Below, piece by piece: positions 15,037 through 23,194 of a stretch of 64,000 nt of DNA. The DNA comes from Bacteroidales bacterium (lineage in GTDB: Bacteria; Bacteroidota; Bacteroidia; Bacteroidales; JAFGXI01). The position numbers and the translations under genes are program-made. Within the stretch, counting starts at the first letter, position 1. Every line of letters starts with the position of its first letter. The stretch lies in contig JAFGXI010000013.1 of assembly GCA_016936665.1 (NCBI GenBank), forward strand, positions 1 through 64,000, read 5' to 3'. The notes below the pieces were generated by a model. The model ran no database searches and was not told the DNA's origin. It saw nothing but the letters and a program-made list of their open reading frames with translations.

Positions 15037-15213
15037 CTATCCTTCAACTATCTCTAAAATGCGTTGAGCGTCATTCATTATTGCTTTTGCCTTATCAGAG
15101 TTGGCTTCTCTCTTCCCAGTTATTACATACATTACATATGCAGGAGATACAGCGTGCTTTTTTGCTAGAACTGAGAATTTTATTTTTTTGGCTTGTTCGT
15201 CCGTTAACTTCAT
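15037..15213 (-). CDS. Ner-like small DNA-binding protein, first gene of the early operon
   Basis: The gene is an ATG at 15213 to TAG at 15037-15039, encoding 58 residues. The sequence Leu-Ala-Lys-Lys-His-Ala-Val-Ser-Pro-Ala-Tyr-Val-Met-Tyr-Val-Ile-Thr-Gly-Lys-Arg (residues 16-35) has the spacing of a helix-turn-helix, with a following basic and helical tail. Position and size match Ner of Mu, the Cro-like regulator that turns down early transcription. It starts about 38 bp downstream of the -7 element and ends 4 nt before the transposase ATG. Confidence 0.75.
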   Translation of the reverse strand: MKLTDEQAKKIKFSVLAKKHAVSPAYVMYVITGKREANSDKAKAIMNDAQRILEIVEG

Positions 15214-15232
15214 TCTGTTGTTTTTTTCTATC

Positions 15233-15254
15233 TTTGTTAAAATGACTTAACAAA
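15233..15254. promoter_or_regulatory. Candidate operator 1 (inverted repeat)
   Basis: The inverted repeat tttgttaa-N6-ttaacaaa lies in the divergent control region, downstream of the early -7 element and overlapping its last bases. It is a likely site for the S24 repressor or the Ner-like protein. Confidence 0.55.
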
Positions 15255-15283
15255 TATATATCATTATTGATATATCAACCAAA
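15251..15283 (-). promoter_or_regulatory. Early promoter of the transposition operon
   Basis: On the minus strand a -7 element TATATTTG (15258-15251, exact match to TAnnTTTG) is preceded by TTG (15278-15276, 17-nt spacer) or TTTG (15283-15280, 21-nt spacer). It points at the Ner-like gene start at 15213. The palindrome 15256-15275 fills the spacer, which suits direct repression. Confidence 0.6.
15256..15275. promoter_or_regulatory. Candidate operator 2 (perfect palindrome in promoter spacer)
   Basis: Arms atatatca and tgatatat are separated by ttat, a perfect 8-bp dyad. It lies between the -33 and -7 elements of the early promoter, the classic position for a repressor operator. Confidence 0.6.
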
Positions 15284-15298
15284 CAAAATATAGTAATT

Positions 15299-15952
15299 AT
15301 GCTAACTTTTTTTGAGCGTCTTGATAAATACATGAAACACAAAGGTTTGAACGATAATAAAATTACTGTTGAAACTGGAATATCTAATGGGATTATAGGA
15401 AAAGGCAGAAAAAGAGGAGCGTTGTCACAAGAAAATATATCAAAAATACTACATACATATAATGAAATCAATGCCAACTGGTTACTTACTGGCAAGGGAG
15501 ATATGCTACAACAAACCCATAAAAGCACTCCAGTTGCAGTAAAAGACAAAACTGGCTATCCGCTTGTTAGCATCAATGCCGTAGGAGGTTTTGGGAGTTC
15601 TGATTTTGCTATTGGAGAAAGGGATATTAAAGATTATTATGTTGTTCCTAAATTTAAGGATAGAAAGATTGATTTTATGATAGAGGTATCAGGTTCCTCG
15701 ATGTATCCAAAATATAACAGCGGTGATGTTGTAGCATGCCGTATAATTAGAGAGAGTAAAGTTATTCAATGGAATAAAGTATACGTAGTAGCTACAAGCG
15801 AAAATGGAATACTCATAAAACGACTTCATAAATCTGAAGATAAAGAATGCATCTCCATAGTTTCTGATAATAAAGAATATGCTCCATTCGATTTGCCAAA
15901 AGATGAAATAACAGGAATTGCACTTGTTGTTGGTGTTATCAGACTAGAATAG
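15299..15952 (+). CDS. Phage CI/LexA-like repressor with S24 peptidase domain
   Basis: This 217-residue protein has an N-terminal DNA-binding domain (about 1-70) of the helix-turn-helix type common in Bacteroidota S24 repressors, with an Asn-Ala-Asn-Trp-Leu-Leu-Thr-Gly-Lys-Gly-Asp-Met signature at 58-69. The C-terminal S24 domain has the catalytic Ser134 in Gly-Ser-Ser-Met-Tyr-Pro and Lys174 in Ile-Leu-Ile-Lys-Arg. The self-cleavage site is probably near the Ala-Val-Gly-Gly at 94-97. It is divergent from the early operon and so should hold the lysogenic state, with induction by RecA-stimulated cleavage or the Bro-N antirepressor. The ATG at 15299 follows the operator region. Confidence 0.9.
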   Translation: MLTFFERLDKYMKHKGLNDNKITVETGISNGIIGKGRKRGALSQENISKILHTYNEINANWLLTGKGDMLQQTHKSTPVAVKDKTGYPLVSINAVGGFGSSDFAIGERDIKDYYVVPKFKDRKIDFMIEVSGSSMYPKYNSGDVVACRIIRESKVIQWNKVYVVATSENGILIKRLHKSEDKECISIVSDNKEYAPFDLPKDEITGIALVVGVIRLE

Positions 15953-16127
15953 CATTATTGCTACATAAATACACAAGATTCACACTTTTCATATAGTAAA
16001 CTTCTAAAACCTACGTTTTTTCGTTGTTTTCTGTTTCTGTTATTGGTATTATACCCTGTCTAAAACACTAAATTTTGCACTTTTAACGCTGTTTTATATC
16101 CTAAATATGTTTCAATAATACTTTAAA

Positions 16128-16174
16128 AACACTCTTTTCGCACCCTTAACCGCACCCTTAACAGCACTCTTACA
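16128..16174. repeat. Period-12 tandem repeat near the prophage end
   Basis: Copies of gcacccttaac begin at 16140 and 16152, a degenerate copy (gcactcttaca) at 16164, and a weaker one near 16128-16139. The regular 12-bp phase suggests protein binding sites. Confidence 0.55.
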
Positions 16175-16212
16175 CATTACAAAAACGAATTGTGCACTAA
16201 ATTAAAGGCATG

Positions 16213-16238
16213 AAAAAGCCCCATTTAAGGGGCGTTTA
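16213..16238 (+). terminator. Terminator downstream of the repressor
   Basis: A hairpin with arms gcccc/ggggc (16218-16233) has an A-run before it and a gtttaatt tail after it. It is closely related in sequence to the terminator at 4713-4740. Confidence 0.65.
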
Positions 16239-16274
16239 ATTAAGTTTTAAATGGTATTCTTAAATAGCTGTATG

Positions 16275-16362
16275 GCTTATTTAATCAAAGGAATACAAAT
16301 ATTTTTGCTATTTACTTTTGTTTATCCAAGCTAGCTTATGCTTAATCAAAGTAAAAATACAA
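16275..16362. repeat. Direct repeats, candidate transposase-binding sites
   Basis: Two copies share gcttat-(2)-ttaatcaaag followed by an A-rich atacaa block: 16275-16299 and 16334-16362, about 60 bp apart. MuA binds several ~22-bp sites at each phage end, so these are reasonable candidates; this is inferred. Confidence 0.45.
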
Positions 16363-16545
16363 GCTAAATCCAAGTAAATCACAATTCGTTTTCGATTCGC
16401 TTTTTTTCTTAATGTTGTTGTGTTCTTTTGTTCATGGGCTTTTTAGGCTTTTTTTGTCTTTTTTCTTTTTGCACTTTTCGTTTTTATGCCCTTACAAAGT
16501 ATAATAGATAAGTGATATTGCTTATTTTTATAATTAAAAAATACC

Positions 16546-18264
16546 ATGAGAAAATTTATTTGGATTATTGCCTTAATTATTACAACAAATGCTTGGGCGC
16601 AGAATAAAGAAGCATTATACAGTAATATAAAAGCTTCTGTTAACTTTCTTGCTTCTGACGAATTACAAGGAAGAAAACCGGGTACCGAAGGCATAGAAAA
16701 AGCAGTTGATTACATAGAAGATCAATTTGCAAAAGCCCAACTAGAAGTTAAAACTCAAGCTTTCGATGTAGTTACCGGATTAAAACTCAACGAAAACAAT
16801 TATTTAAAATTCGATAATTCAGAATTAAAAATTGAAAAAGATTTTATTCCGCTAGGCTTTACTAAAAACGACAATATACAAGCAAAAGCTCAGTTTGTAG
16901 GTTATGGCTTTTCAATTAAAAACGACAGCATCGAGTGGAACGACTACAATAAAAATGTAAAGAGCAAATGGGTTGTAATATTAACAGGCACACCCCACTT
17001 TTACAAAGAACTATTTCAAAATAAAGACGATCTTCGTGCAAAAGTTCTAACCGCTTCCGACCAACAAGCCGCAGGTGTTATTTTTGTAAATTCAGGTAAA
17101 AGAGATGAATTAACCAAGTTACATTTCGACAAATCTAAAGAAAGAAGTGCTATTCCTGTTATTCATATAACCAAAGAAGCTTTCGAAAAAATAAGTGGTA
17201 AAAACATCGATGAGTTAGTTGCCTCTATCGAAACGCAAAAACAGCCTCAATCTTTTGAACTGAATCCGGATGTCTCTATTGCAACAGATGTTGAATATAT
17301 TATAAAAACTACTTATAATGTTATAGCCTACTCTAAAGGAAAAAATCCTGTTGCTAAAAACAATTATATCGTTGTTGGAGCTCACTACGACCATTTAGGT
17401 TTCGGAGGCGAAGATTCCGGATCGAGAATGCCTGACACTATAGCTGTGCACAACGGAGCAGACGACAATGCCTCCGGAGTGGCAGCAATCATAGAATTGG
17501 CAAAATATTATTCCGAACACCCTCACCAACAAAACATGATGTTTATTGCCTTTAGTGCAGAAGAAATGGGTTTGTTAGGGTCAAAATTTTTATCGGAGAA
17601 CATGTACAAAAACAACGAAAGTTCACTTTGTATGTTCAATTTTGATATGATTGGGCGACTTACAGAAGATGGCATTACTGTTGGAGGTGTTGGAACAGCC
17701 GGAGAATTTGAGAAACTAATCGAGAGCAATCAAAGCAATCAGTTTAAAATTTCGACCAACCCCGATGGATTTGGGCCTTCGGATCACGCTAGTTTTTACA
17801 TGCAAAAATCGCCGGTTTTATTTATAAGCACAGGGGCTCACTCCGACTATCACACACCGTTCGACGACGTTGACAAAATCAATTACACAGGAATGGTCGA
17901 AATAGTGAGCTGGGCTATTCAACTCATTTCAGATGTAGATAAATCCGAACTCCCTTTAAAATTCAAAGAAACAAACACACAAGGTTCGGCTCGACATGGA
18001 GCCAGCTACAAAGTTACATTTGGAATTATTCCCGATTTTAACTCAAAAGACAATAACGGATTAAAGGTTGATGGCCTTAGAAAAGGAGGCCCTGCCGAAA
18101 CCGCAGGAATGTTAAAAGACGATATTATAACTATGGTAAATGGGAAAAAAGTTACTAATATCTACGATTACATGTATCGTTTGGGCGAGTTGCAAGAAGG
18201 AGACACTGCTACGGTTGATGTATTAAGAAACGGACAACACAAAATTATTTTAATTCAATTATAA
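16546..18264 (+). CDS. Exported M28-family zinc aminopeptidase with PA and PDZ domains
   Basis: This 572-residue protein has a signal peptide at 1-18 ending Ala-Trp-Ala-Gln. The M28 catalytic core shows Gly-Ala-His-Tyr-Asp-His-Leu-Gly (near 278), Gly-Ala-Asp-Asp-Asn-Ala-Ser-Gly (near 304), Ala-Glu-Glu-Met-Gly (near 338), Phe-Asp-Met-Ile-Gly-Arg (near 366) and a Tyr-His-Thr-Pro histidine (near 436). Together these supply the two-zinc ligands and the catalytic Glu. A PA-like insert precedes the core (about 115-220), and a PDZ domain occupies about 485-572. It is the first host gene right of the prophage; the gene for a membrane protein follows after 1 nt. It likely degrades peptides in the periplasm or outside the cell. 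Confidence 0.9.
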   Translation: MRKFIWIIALIITTNAWAQNKEALYSNIKASVNFLASDELQGRKPGTEGIEKAVDYIEDQFAKAQLEVKTQAFDVVTGLKLNENNYLKFDNSELKIEKDFIPLGFTKNDNIQAKAQFVGYGFSIKNDSIEWNDYNKNVKSKWVVILTGTPHFYKELFQNKDDLRAKVLTASDQQAAGVIFVNSGKRDELTKLHFDKSKERSAIPVIHITKEAFEKISGKNIDELVASIETQKQPQSFELNPDVSIATDVEYIIKTTYNVIAYSKGKNPVAKNNYIVVGAHYDHLGFGGEDSGSRMPDTIAVHNGADDNASGVAAIIELAKYYSEHPHQQNMMFIAFSAEEMGLLGSKFLSENMYKNNESSLCMFNFDMIGRLTEDGITVGGVGTAGEFEKLIESNQSNQFKISTNPDGFGPSDHASFYMQKSPVLFISTGAHSDYHTPFDDVDKINYTGMVEIVSWAIQLISDVDKSELPLKFKETNTQGSARHGASYKVTFGIIPDFNSKDNNGLKVDGLRKGGPAETAGMLKDDIITMVNGKKVTNIYDYMYRLGELQEGDTATVDVLRNGQHKIILIQL

Positions 18265-18265
18265 C

Positions 18266-19144
18266 ATGCACAAGTTAAAACATATTGGTTTTTGGTTATT
18301 AGCCATCATCATTACACTAGGCGCGGCGGCTTACCAAAGAGCTACAGGCCCTACACATCCTATAAAAGTTGATGTAAAATTAGCCGATCAGCATTTCAAA
18401 TTTAGTCTAATTAGAACACAAGAAATTGGAAGTCCATGCTATATCGATGTACCCGTCGATGTCAATCTTATTCAAGGTACTGTTTTTTACAAGCGATTAA
18501 ATGTAGATGAGCCGTGGTCGGAAGCAATTTTAACTGCAAGAAGTAAAAAAGAACGAGCATTCTTTGGAGAAGGAAAAGAAATACAAGTATTATCGTCTGT
18601 TTTACCTGAGCAACCCGAAGCAGGTAAATTAGAATACTTCATTGAATTACGACACAACGATCAAGTTCAGTTTATAGCCAAAGAACATCCCATTGCCATA
18701 CGCTTTAAAGGTGCTGTTCCTGCATATATTTTAGCCCCTCACATTTTTTTCATGTTTTTAGCCATGTTATTAGCTTCTATAACTGCTATTTATTACTTAG
18801 CTAAAGATTCGAAAAGAACATGGTACTTTGGTATTCGTACATACATTGCATTATTTATTGGAGGCATGATATTAGGGCCAATCGTTCAAAAATTTGCTTT
18901 TAGCGAGTTTTGGACAGGTGTACCTTTCGGTTGGGACTTAACCGACAACAAAACGTTAATAGCTTTTGTGTTTTGGACCATTGCGATAGTACTTAACAGA
19001 AACAGAAAAAACATGTATTGGTTCATCGTTGCTACTATTGTTTTGTATGCTGTGTATTCTATTCCGCACTCGGCTTATGGTTCGGAATTCGATTACGAAA
19101 CCGGTGTAGTTACTCAAGGCTTAATATTGCCATTGATGTTTTAA
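18266..19144 (+). CDS. Conserved-type membrane protein of unknown function
   Basis: This 292-residue protein has an N-terminal transmembrane helix (about 7-24), a periplasmic beta-rich domain (about 30-150) and four to five C-terminal helices (about 155-178, 188-208, 228-243, 250-268). It ends near a Pro-His-Ser-Ala-Tyr-Gly-Ser-Glu motif. It starts 1 nt after the peptidase stop, so the two are co-transcribed. No enzyme motif is visible. Confidence 0.6.
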   Translation: MHKLKHIGFWLLAIIITLGAAAYQRATGPTHPIKVDVKLADQHFKFSLIRTQEIGSPCYIDVPVDVNLIQGTVFYKRLNVDEPWSEAILTARSKKERAFFGEGKEIQVLSSVLPEQPEAGKLEYFIELRHNDQVQFIAKEHPIAIRFKGAVPAYILAPHIFFMFLAMLLASITAIYYLAKDSKRTWYFGIRTYIALFIGGMILGPIVQKFAFSEFWTGVPFGWDLTDNKTLIAFVFWTIAIVLNRNRKNMYWFIVATIVLYAVYSIPHSAYGSEFDYETGVVTQGLILPLMF

Positions 19145-19161
19145 ATATCTATAATCAAACA

Positions 19162-19199
19162 AAAAAGAGGCTGTCGTTTAACCCCGACAGCCTCTTTTG
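19162..19199 (+). terminator. Rho-independent terminator after the peptidase operon
   Basis: A strong hairpin with 10-bp arms gaggctgtcg/cgacagcctc (19167-19194) is followed by ttttga. Confidence 0.88.
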
Positions 19200-19441
19200 A
19201 TTTTCAACATTACTTGAAATTTTAGTATCAATTTATACTAAAACCAATGTACTATTTATGCGTGATTTTTTTGTTTTTTAACAAACACTAACATTCTGTA
19301 TATTAGCAACATCACTAAACACAAACAAAACAACTAAACATTAGATAAACCAAATATTAAACAATCGTTAATTGATAAAAAAAACAAAGCAGTAATATAA
19401 AATATTCTTAAATTCGCATCTCATAAAAAATTTAAAAAATA
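19200..19441. other. Non-coding leader region upstream of the lamin-tail protein gene
   Basis: About 240 bp, very A+T-rich. It holds promoter-like TTTG and TATATTAG sequences near 19265-19305 but no ORF, hairpin or repeat worth naming. The gene's transcript may therefore have a long 5' leader. Confidence 0.4.
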
Positions 19442-22400
19442 ATGAAGAAAATTACTTTTTTGATAGCATTTTCTATGCTGGTACTTGGCTTGAAAGCACA
19501 AGTTTTTATTACGGAGTTGGCAGACCCTGATAATAATGCCAATGTTCGTTATATTGAGCTTTATAATGCAGGCTCTTCGGATGTCAATTTTACAGAGAAC
19601 TCGGGTTGGAGAATCGATAAATACACCAATACTAGTGCAACTGTTAATCAAACTTTGAATTTAACAGGAACAATTCCTGCGGGTAGATTTTACATCATTG
19701 CAACAGGAATAGATGACGGTGAATTTTTATCGGTTTATGGTGTTAGTGCCGATCAGTTCGACGGCGCCGATAATGATGTCGCAGGTAGTAATGGTGATGA
19801 TAACTTAGAGCTATACGATGGTAATGGCGTGCTAATCGATCAATTTGGTGTTCCCGGTGAAGATGGAACCAATACGCCACACGAATTTGAAGATGGACGT
19901 GCCGAACGTGCAGATACTGTTACTGTTGGCAAACAAGTATGGAATGTGCTTGAATGGAATATTGATAATGATGCACCTGCTGGTGACGGCCCTCAAAATG
20001 CTCCAACAGGTTTCGACCCTAGAGCATGGATTGGTGCTGGAACTCCAACGCCTGCAATAACTTGGAATAACGGTACTTTTACCGAAGATGCCTCTAACGA
20101 TGGCTCTTTCCCTTCTGCTGCGCCTATTGTGGTTGATATCGCTAACGAAACATTTGCTGTTACGGGAGTTAATATGACTGAAAACACACATTATTCAGTA
20201 ACAAATCTACCTACTGGTTTAACCGTCGAAATTTTATCGGCAACGGGTACTTCTGCCAATATTATTCTTATTGGTAATGCTGCTAGCCATACCAATGCAG
20301 ACGATATTGCTAACTTAGGAATTACGTTCTTAGATGCTGCCTTTACAGGTGGTAACGCAAGCCTTGTTGCCAATGCAAGTAAATTAGATATTACTATTGA
20401 CTTTATCGACGCGGCTGTTGCTCCTGAATTAACTTGGTCTACAACGACTTTTAACGAAGCTGTTGCTAACGACGGGTCGATACAAACTGTTGTGACAGTT
20501 AATTTAAGTTCTGACTTTTTTGTATCAACAGGTGCATTAGCAGAAGGTGTTGATTTTAACGCAACAAACATTCCTTCCGGCTTAACTATTGTTGTTAACA
20601 CAGTTTCGAACACATCTGCAGAAATTAGTTTTGCAGGAGCAGCTACCTCACACGATGATGCTAATGATGTATCTGATATTACAATTTCGTTTCTAGATCC
20701 TGCATTTGTTGGCGGAAATGCTAGTGCTGTTACAAATGCTAGTATGAGTAATGTTGCTATCGATTTCTTAGATCCTTATGTTATTCCAGATCTTGTTATT
20801 TCAGAGATTATGTATAACTCACCGGAAACAGGAACAGATACCTTAGAATTCATTGAAATTTACAATAATGGATCTGATCCTGTTCAATTAGAAAATTATT
20901 ATTTGTTAGGTGTTTCCTATACCTTCCCCAATTTAATTTTATCAGCCGGCGAATACTTTGTCGTAGCATATAGCGCTACAGCAATGTTTAATACTTTTGG
21001 CGTTACTGTTAATCAGTGGACAAGTGGCGGTTTATCGAATAGCGGAGAAGCTGTTGCAATTTATACACCAACAGGCATATTAGTAGATTCTGTAAACGTT
21101 GTTAGTGGTGTTTGGCCAAGCTCTGCCGGAGGAGGCCATTCGGTGGTCTTATGCGACTATTCTGCAGATAATGCAAATCTATCAGCATGGCTCGTTTCTA
21201 CAAATTATGTAACCGATAATACTGCCGGTAGCTCAATTTACGCCTCGCCTATGCAACAAGATCAGGTTTGTACATCTAGTGCAGAATTGGTATGGTCTTC
21301 AAATATTTTTAACGAAAGTGCAGCCGATGATGGTAGTATTGATAATACCATTTCGATTACCTTAAACGGAAATGATGCTTTTGCTACAATTGGCACTTTG
21401 CAAGAAGGCACAGATTATAATGTTACAAATTTACCTACAGGTTTAATAATCGATATCACTACAACATCTGCTACGACTGCTACAGTTGCTTTAAACAGTA
21501 ATGCTTATTTACACTCAGATGCTGATGATGTTTCAAACATGGAAATCACTTTTACAGACGATGCTTTTGTAAGCGATTTTGCAGAACATGTAACGAACTA
21601 TAGTGTTAATAATATTGTAGTCGATTTTATTGAATCTGCAGAAATGAGCATGACATGGAACGAAGATATCTTTAATGAGTCTGTTGCAAACGATGGTTCT
21701 ATTGCAAATATAATTTCAGCGTCTTTATCTAATGAGACATTTGTTACACAAGGGACCTTAACAGAAGGTGTTGATTACGCTGTTTCTAACTTACCTGCCG
21801 GATTAAGCTTAAGTGTTGAAACAACATCCGGTACAGATGTTCAATTTTCTTTTACCGGTATAGCTACCGACCACGAAGCCGCTAATAGCATTTCTAACTT
21901 AAGCATTGAATTTTATAATGCAGCCTTTACGGGTTCTGATGCAGCGTCTGTGTTAAACAGCTCTAACCATGCTATAGAAATTCATTTCTTAGATGCTTAT
22001 ATTATTCCTGATCTAGTATTTACAGAGATTATGTATAACTCCCCTGAGTCAGGAACAGATACCATAGAATTTATTGAAATTTACAATAATGGTATAGATG
22101 ATATTCAACTTGAAAACTTCTACATGTTGGGCGTTTCTTATACCTTCCCTAACTCGATATTAGCAGCTGGCGAATATTTAGTGTTAGCTTATAATGCTGA
22201 TGCCATGCTTAATACATTTGGCGTTACAGCGTCGCAATGGACTAGTGGTGGTCTATCGAACGGAGGTGAAGCAATCGCAATTTACAATGCTACAGGTATG
22301 TTAATAGATTCTGTAAATATTATTAACACCGTATGGCCTAACACAGCGGGAGGTGGTCATTCATTAGTATTATGTGATTATACAGTAGACAATACTCAGC

Positions 22401-23098
22401 TTTCAGCTTGGTTGGTTTCAACTAATTATGTAACTGATAATGTTGCTGGTAGTGCTATTTTCGCATCACCTGGTGAGCTTGATCCTGTTTGTTCTTCAAG
22501 CCCCGAATTATCTTGGAATAATACTACATTTATAGAAAATAGCGCCAATAATGGTAGTATCTCTAATTCTATTCTCTTAACCTTAACAGAAGATGCTTTT
22601 TCATTTGTCGGCACTTTAGTGGAAGGTACAGAATATACTGTAGCCAATGTTCCTGAAGGCTTAACAGTTGAAATTACAAGTACATCGGCTACTGAAGCAA
22701 CCATTACTTTAAATGGTAATGCTATCAATCACAATCCTATCGACGATGTATCTAACATGGAAATTATTTTTACAGATGATGCTTTTGCTAGTGATTTCGC
22801 TGCTCATATTATTAATGCAGGTAGAAGTGATATTATTGTAGATTTCGACGATTTTGTAAATGTGGTTTCTTTAAAGACTAATACTGTGGCGATTTATCCT
22901 AATCCTACTAAAGGTCGGTTTATGGTGAATGGAGAAAATGTACAATTAATCGAAGTAACAGATATTACCGGAAAATTAATAATTTCTAGTTCAGATAACA
23001 CAAAGACTTTCGATTTGTCGGATGCTAAACCTGGAATGTATTTTGTAAAAGTTTATCAAAACAATACAAGCGCTACATTTAAATTAGTGGTTGAGTAA
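19442..23098 (+). CDS. T9SS-secreted protein with repeated lamin-tail (LTD) domains
   Basis: This 1218-residue protein has a signal peptide at 1-19. It holds three LTD-like domains (about 19-195, 446-608 and 853-1015); the second and third are near copies, each beginning with Ile-Pro-Asp-Leu-Val...Glu-Ile-Met-Tyr-Asn-Ser-Pro. They alternate with about five copies of a ~110-residue beta domain marked by Asn-Asp-Gly-Ser-Ile and Asn-Leu-Pro-x-Gly-Leu. The end (about 1145-1218) is a T9SS type A sorting domain with Tyr-Pro-Asn-Pro-Thr and Gly-Met-Tyr-Phe-Val-Lys. It is probably a cell-surface or released binding protein. No catalytic motif is seen. Confidence 0.85.
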   Translation: MKKITFLIAFSMLVLGLKAQVFITELADPDNNANVRYIELYNAGSSDVNFTENSGWRIDKYTNTSATVNQTLNLTGTIPAGRFYIIATGIDDGEFLSVYGVSADQFDGADNDVAGSNGDDNLELYDGNGVLIDQFGVPGEDGTNTPHEFEDGRAERADTVTVGKQVWNVLEWNIDNDAPAGDGPQNAPTGFDPRAWIGAGTPTPAITWNNGTFTEDASNDGSFPSAAPIVVDIANETFAVTGVNMTENTHYSVTNLPTGLTVEILSATGTSANIILIGNAASHTNADDIANLGITFLDAAFTGGNASLVANASKLDITIDFIDAAVAPELTWSTTTFNEAVANDGSIQTVVTVNLSSDFFVSTGALAEGVDFNATNIPSGLTIVVNTVSNTSAEISFAGAATSHDDANDVSDITISFLDPAFVGGNASAVTNASMSNVAIDFLDPYVIPDLVISEIMYNSPETGTDTLEFIEIYNNGSDPVQLENYYLLGVSYTFPNLILSAGEYFVVAYSATAMFNTFGVTVNQWTSGGLSNSGEAVAIYTPTGILVDSVNVVSGVWPSSAGGGHSVVLCDYSADNANLSAWLVSTNYVTDNTAGSSIYASPMQQDQVCTSSAELVWSSNIFNESAADDGSIDNTISITLNGNDAFATIGTLQEGTDYNVTNLPTGLIIDITTTSATTATVALNSNAYLHSDADDVSNMEITFTDDAFVSDFAEHVTNYSVNNIVVDFIESAEMSMTWNEDIFNESVANDGSIANIISASLSNETFVTQGTLTEGVDYAVSNLPAGLSLSVETTSGTDVQFSFTGIATDHEAANSISNLSIEFYNAAFTGSDAASVLNSSNHAIEIHFLDAYIIPDLVFTEIMYNSPESGTDTIEFIEIYNNGIDDIQLENFYMLGVSYTFPNSILAAGEYLVLAYNADAMLNTFGVTASQWTSGGLSNGGEAIAIYNATGMLIDSVNIINTVWPNTAGGGHSLVLCDYTVDNTQLSAWLVSTNYVTDNVAGSAIFASPGELDPVCSSSPELSWNNTTFIENSANNGSISNSILLTLTEDAFSFVGTLVEGTEYTVANVPEGLTVEITSTSATEATITLNGNAINHNPIDDVSNMEIIFTDDAFASDFAAHIINAGRSDIIVDFDDFVNVVSLKTNTVAIYPNPTKGRFMVNGENVQLIEVTDITGKLIISSSDNTKTFDLSDAKPGMYFVKVYQNNTSATFKLVVE

Positions 23099-23112
23099 TC
23101 AAAATAACTAAA

Positions 23113-23152
23113 ATAAAAAAGATAGGCTGTCCAATAGGGCAGCCTTCTTTTG
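23113..23152 (+). terminator. Terminator after the lamin-tail protein gene
   Basis: A hairpin aggctgtcc/gggcagcct (23124-23145, one mismatch) is followed by tcttttgt. It lies between converging genes. Confidence 0.75.
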
Positions 23153-23194
23153 TCTTATTTATTAGGTCTTTTAAAACAACTTAAAACTAATTGA

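Larger units (their letters stand above)
1..16392. mobile_element. Mu-like transposable prophage, repressor-proximal part (left portion outside window)
   Basis: The element is defined by a MuA-type DDE transposase, a MuB-type ATPase, a Ner-like protein, a divergent S24 repressor, a DUF3164 protein, a gp16-like protein and tail genes in one block. The first host-like gene (M28 peptidase) starts at 16546. The right boundary is inferred: it must lie between the repressor stop (15952) and about 16540, and the repeats at 16275-16392 make 16363-16440 the best guess. The other end and any target-site duplication are outside the window, so the exact junction cannot be fixed here. Confidence 0.85.
16182..16392. 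repeat. 13-bp inverted repeat flanking the terminator and direct repeats
   Basis: aaaacgaattgtg at 16182-16194 is the exact reverse complement of cacaattcgtttt at 16380-16392. It encloses 185 bp that hold the terminator and the direct repeats. Confidence 0.55.
15953..16545. other. Non-coding prophage end and junction region (593 bp)
   Basis: No gene is seen here. It contains, in order: an A+T-rich spacer; a period-12 tandem repeat (16128-16174); a 13-bp inverted repeat whose arms are 16182-16194 and 16380-16392; a terminator (16213-16238); two copies of a ~25-bp direct repeat (16275-16299 and 16334-16362); then pyrimidine-rich sequence leading to the host peptidase gene. The repressor-proximal end of a Mu-like phage must fall here. 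Confidence 0.6.

Noticed and set aside
16182..16392. Miniature transposable element (MITE) bounded by the 13-bp inverted repeat
   Set aside because: No target-site duplication flanks the arms, and the region already contains features expected of the prophage end, so a separate element is not supported.
1..16400. Reverse transcriptase and template repeat of a diversity-generating retroelement
   Set aside because: No ORF in the window has reverse-transcriptase motifs, and the few non-coding gaps do not match the adenine-poor segment. If such a system exists it must lie outside the window.
16443..16694. Leftward 83-codon ORF across the start of the M28 peptidase
   Set aside because: Its N-terminal half is antisense to the peptidase signal sequence, and the rest is lysine-rich translation of a pyrimidine-rich spacer.
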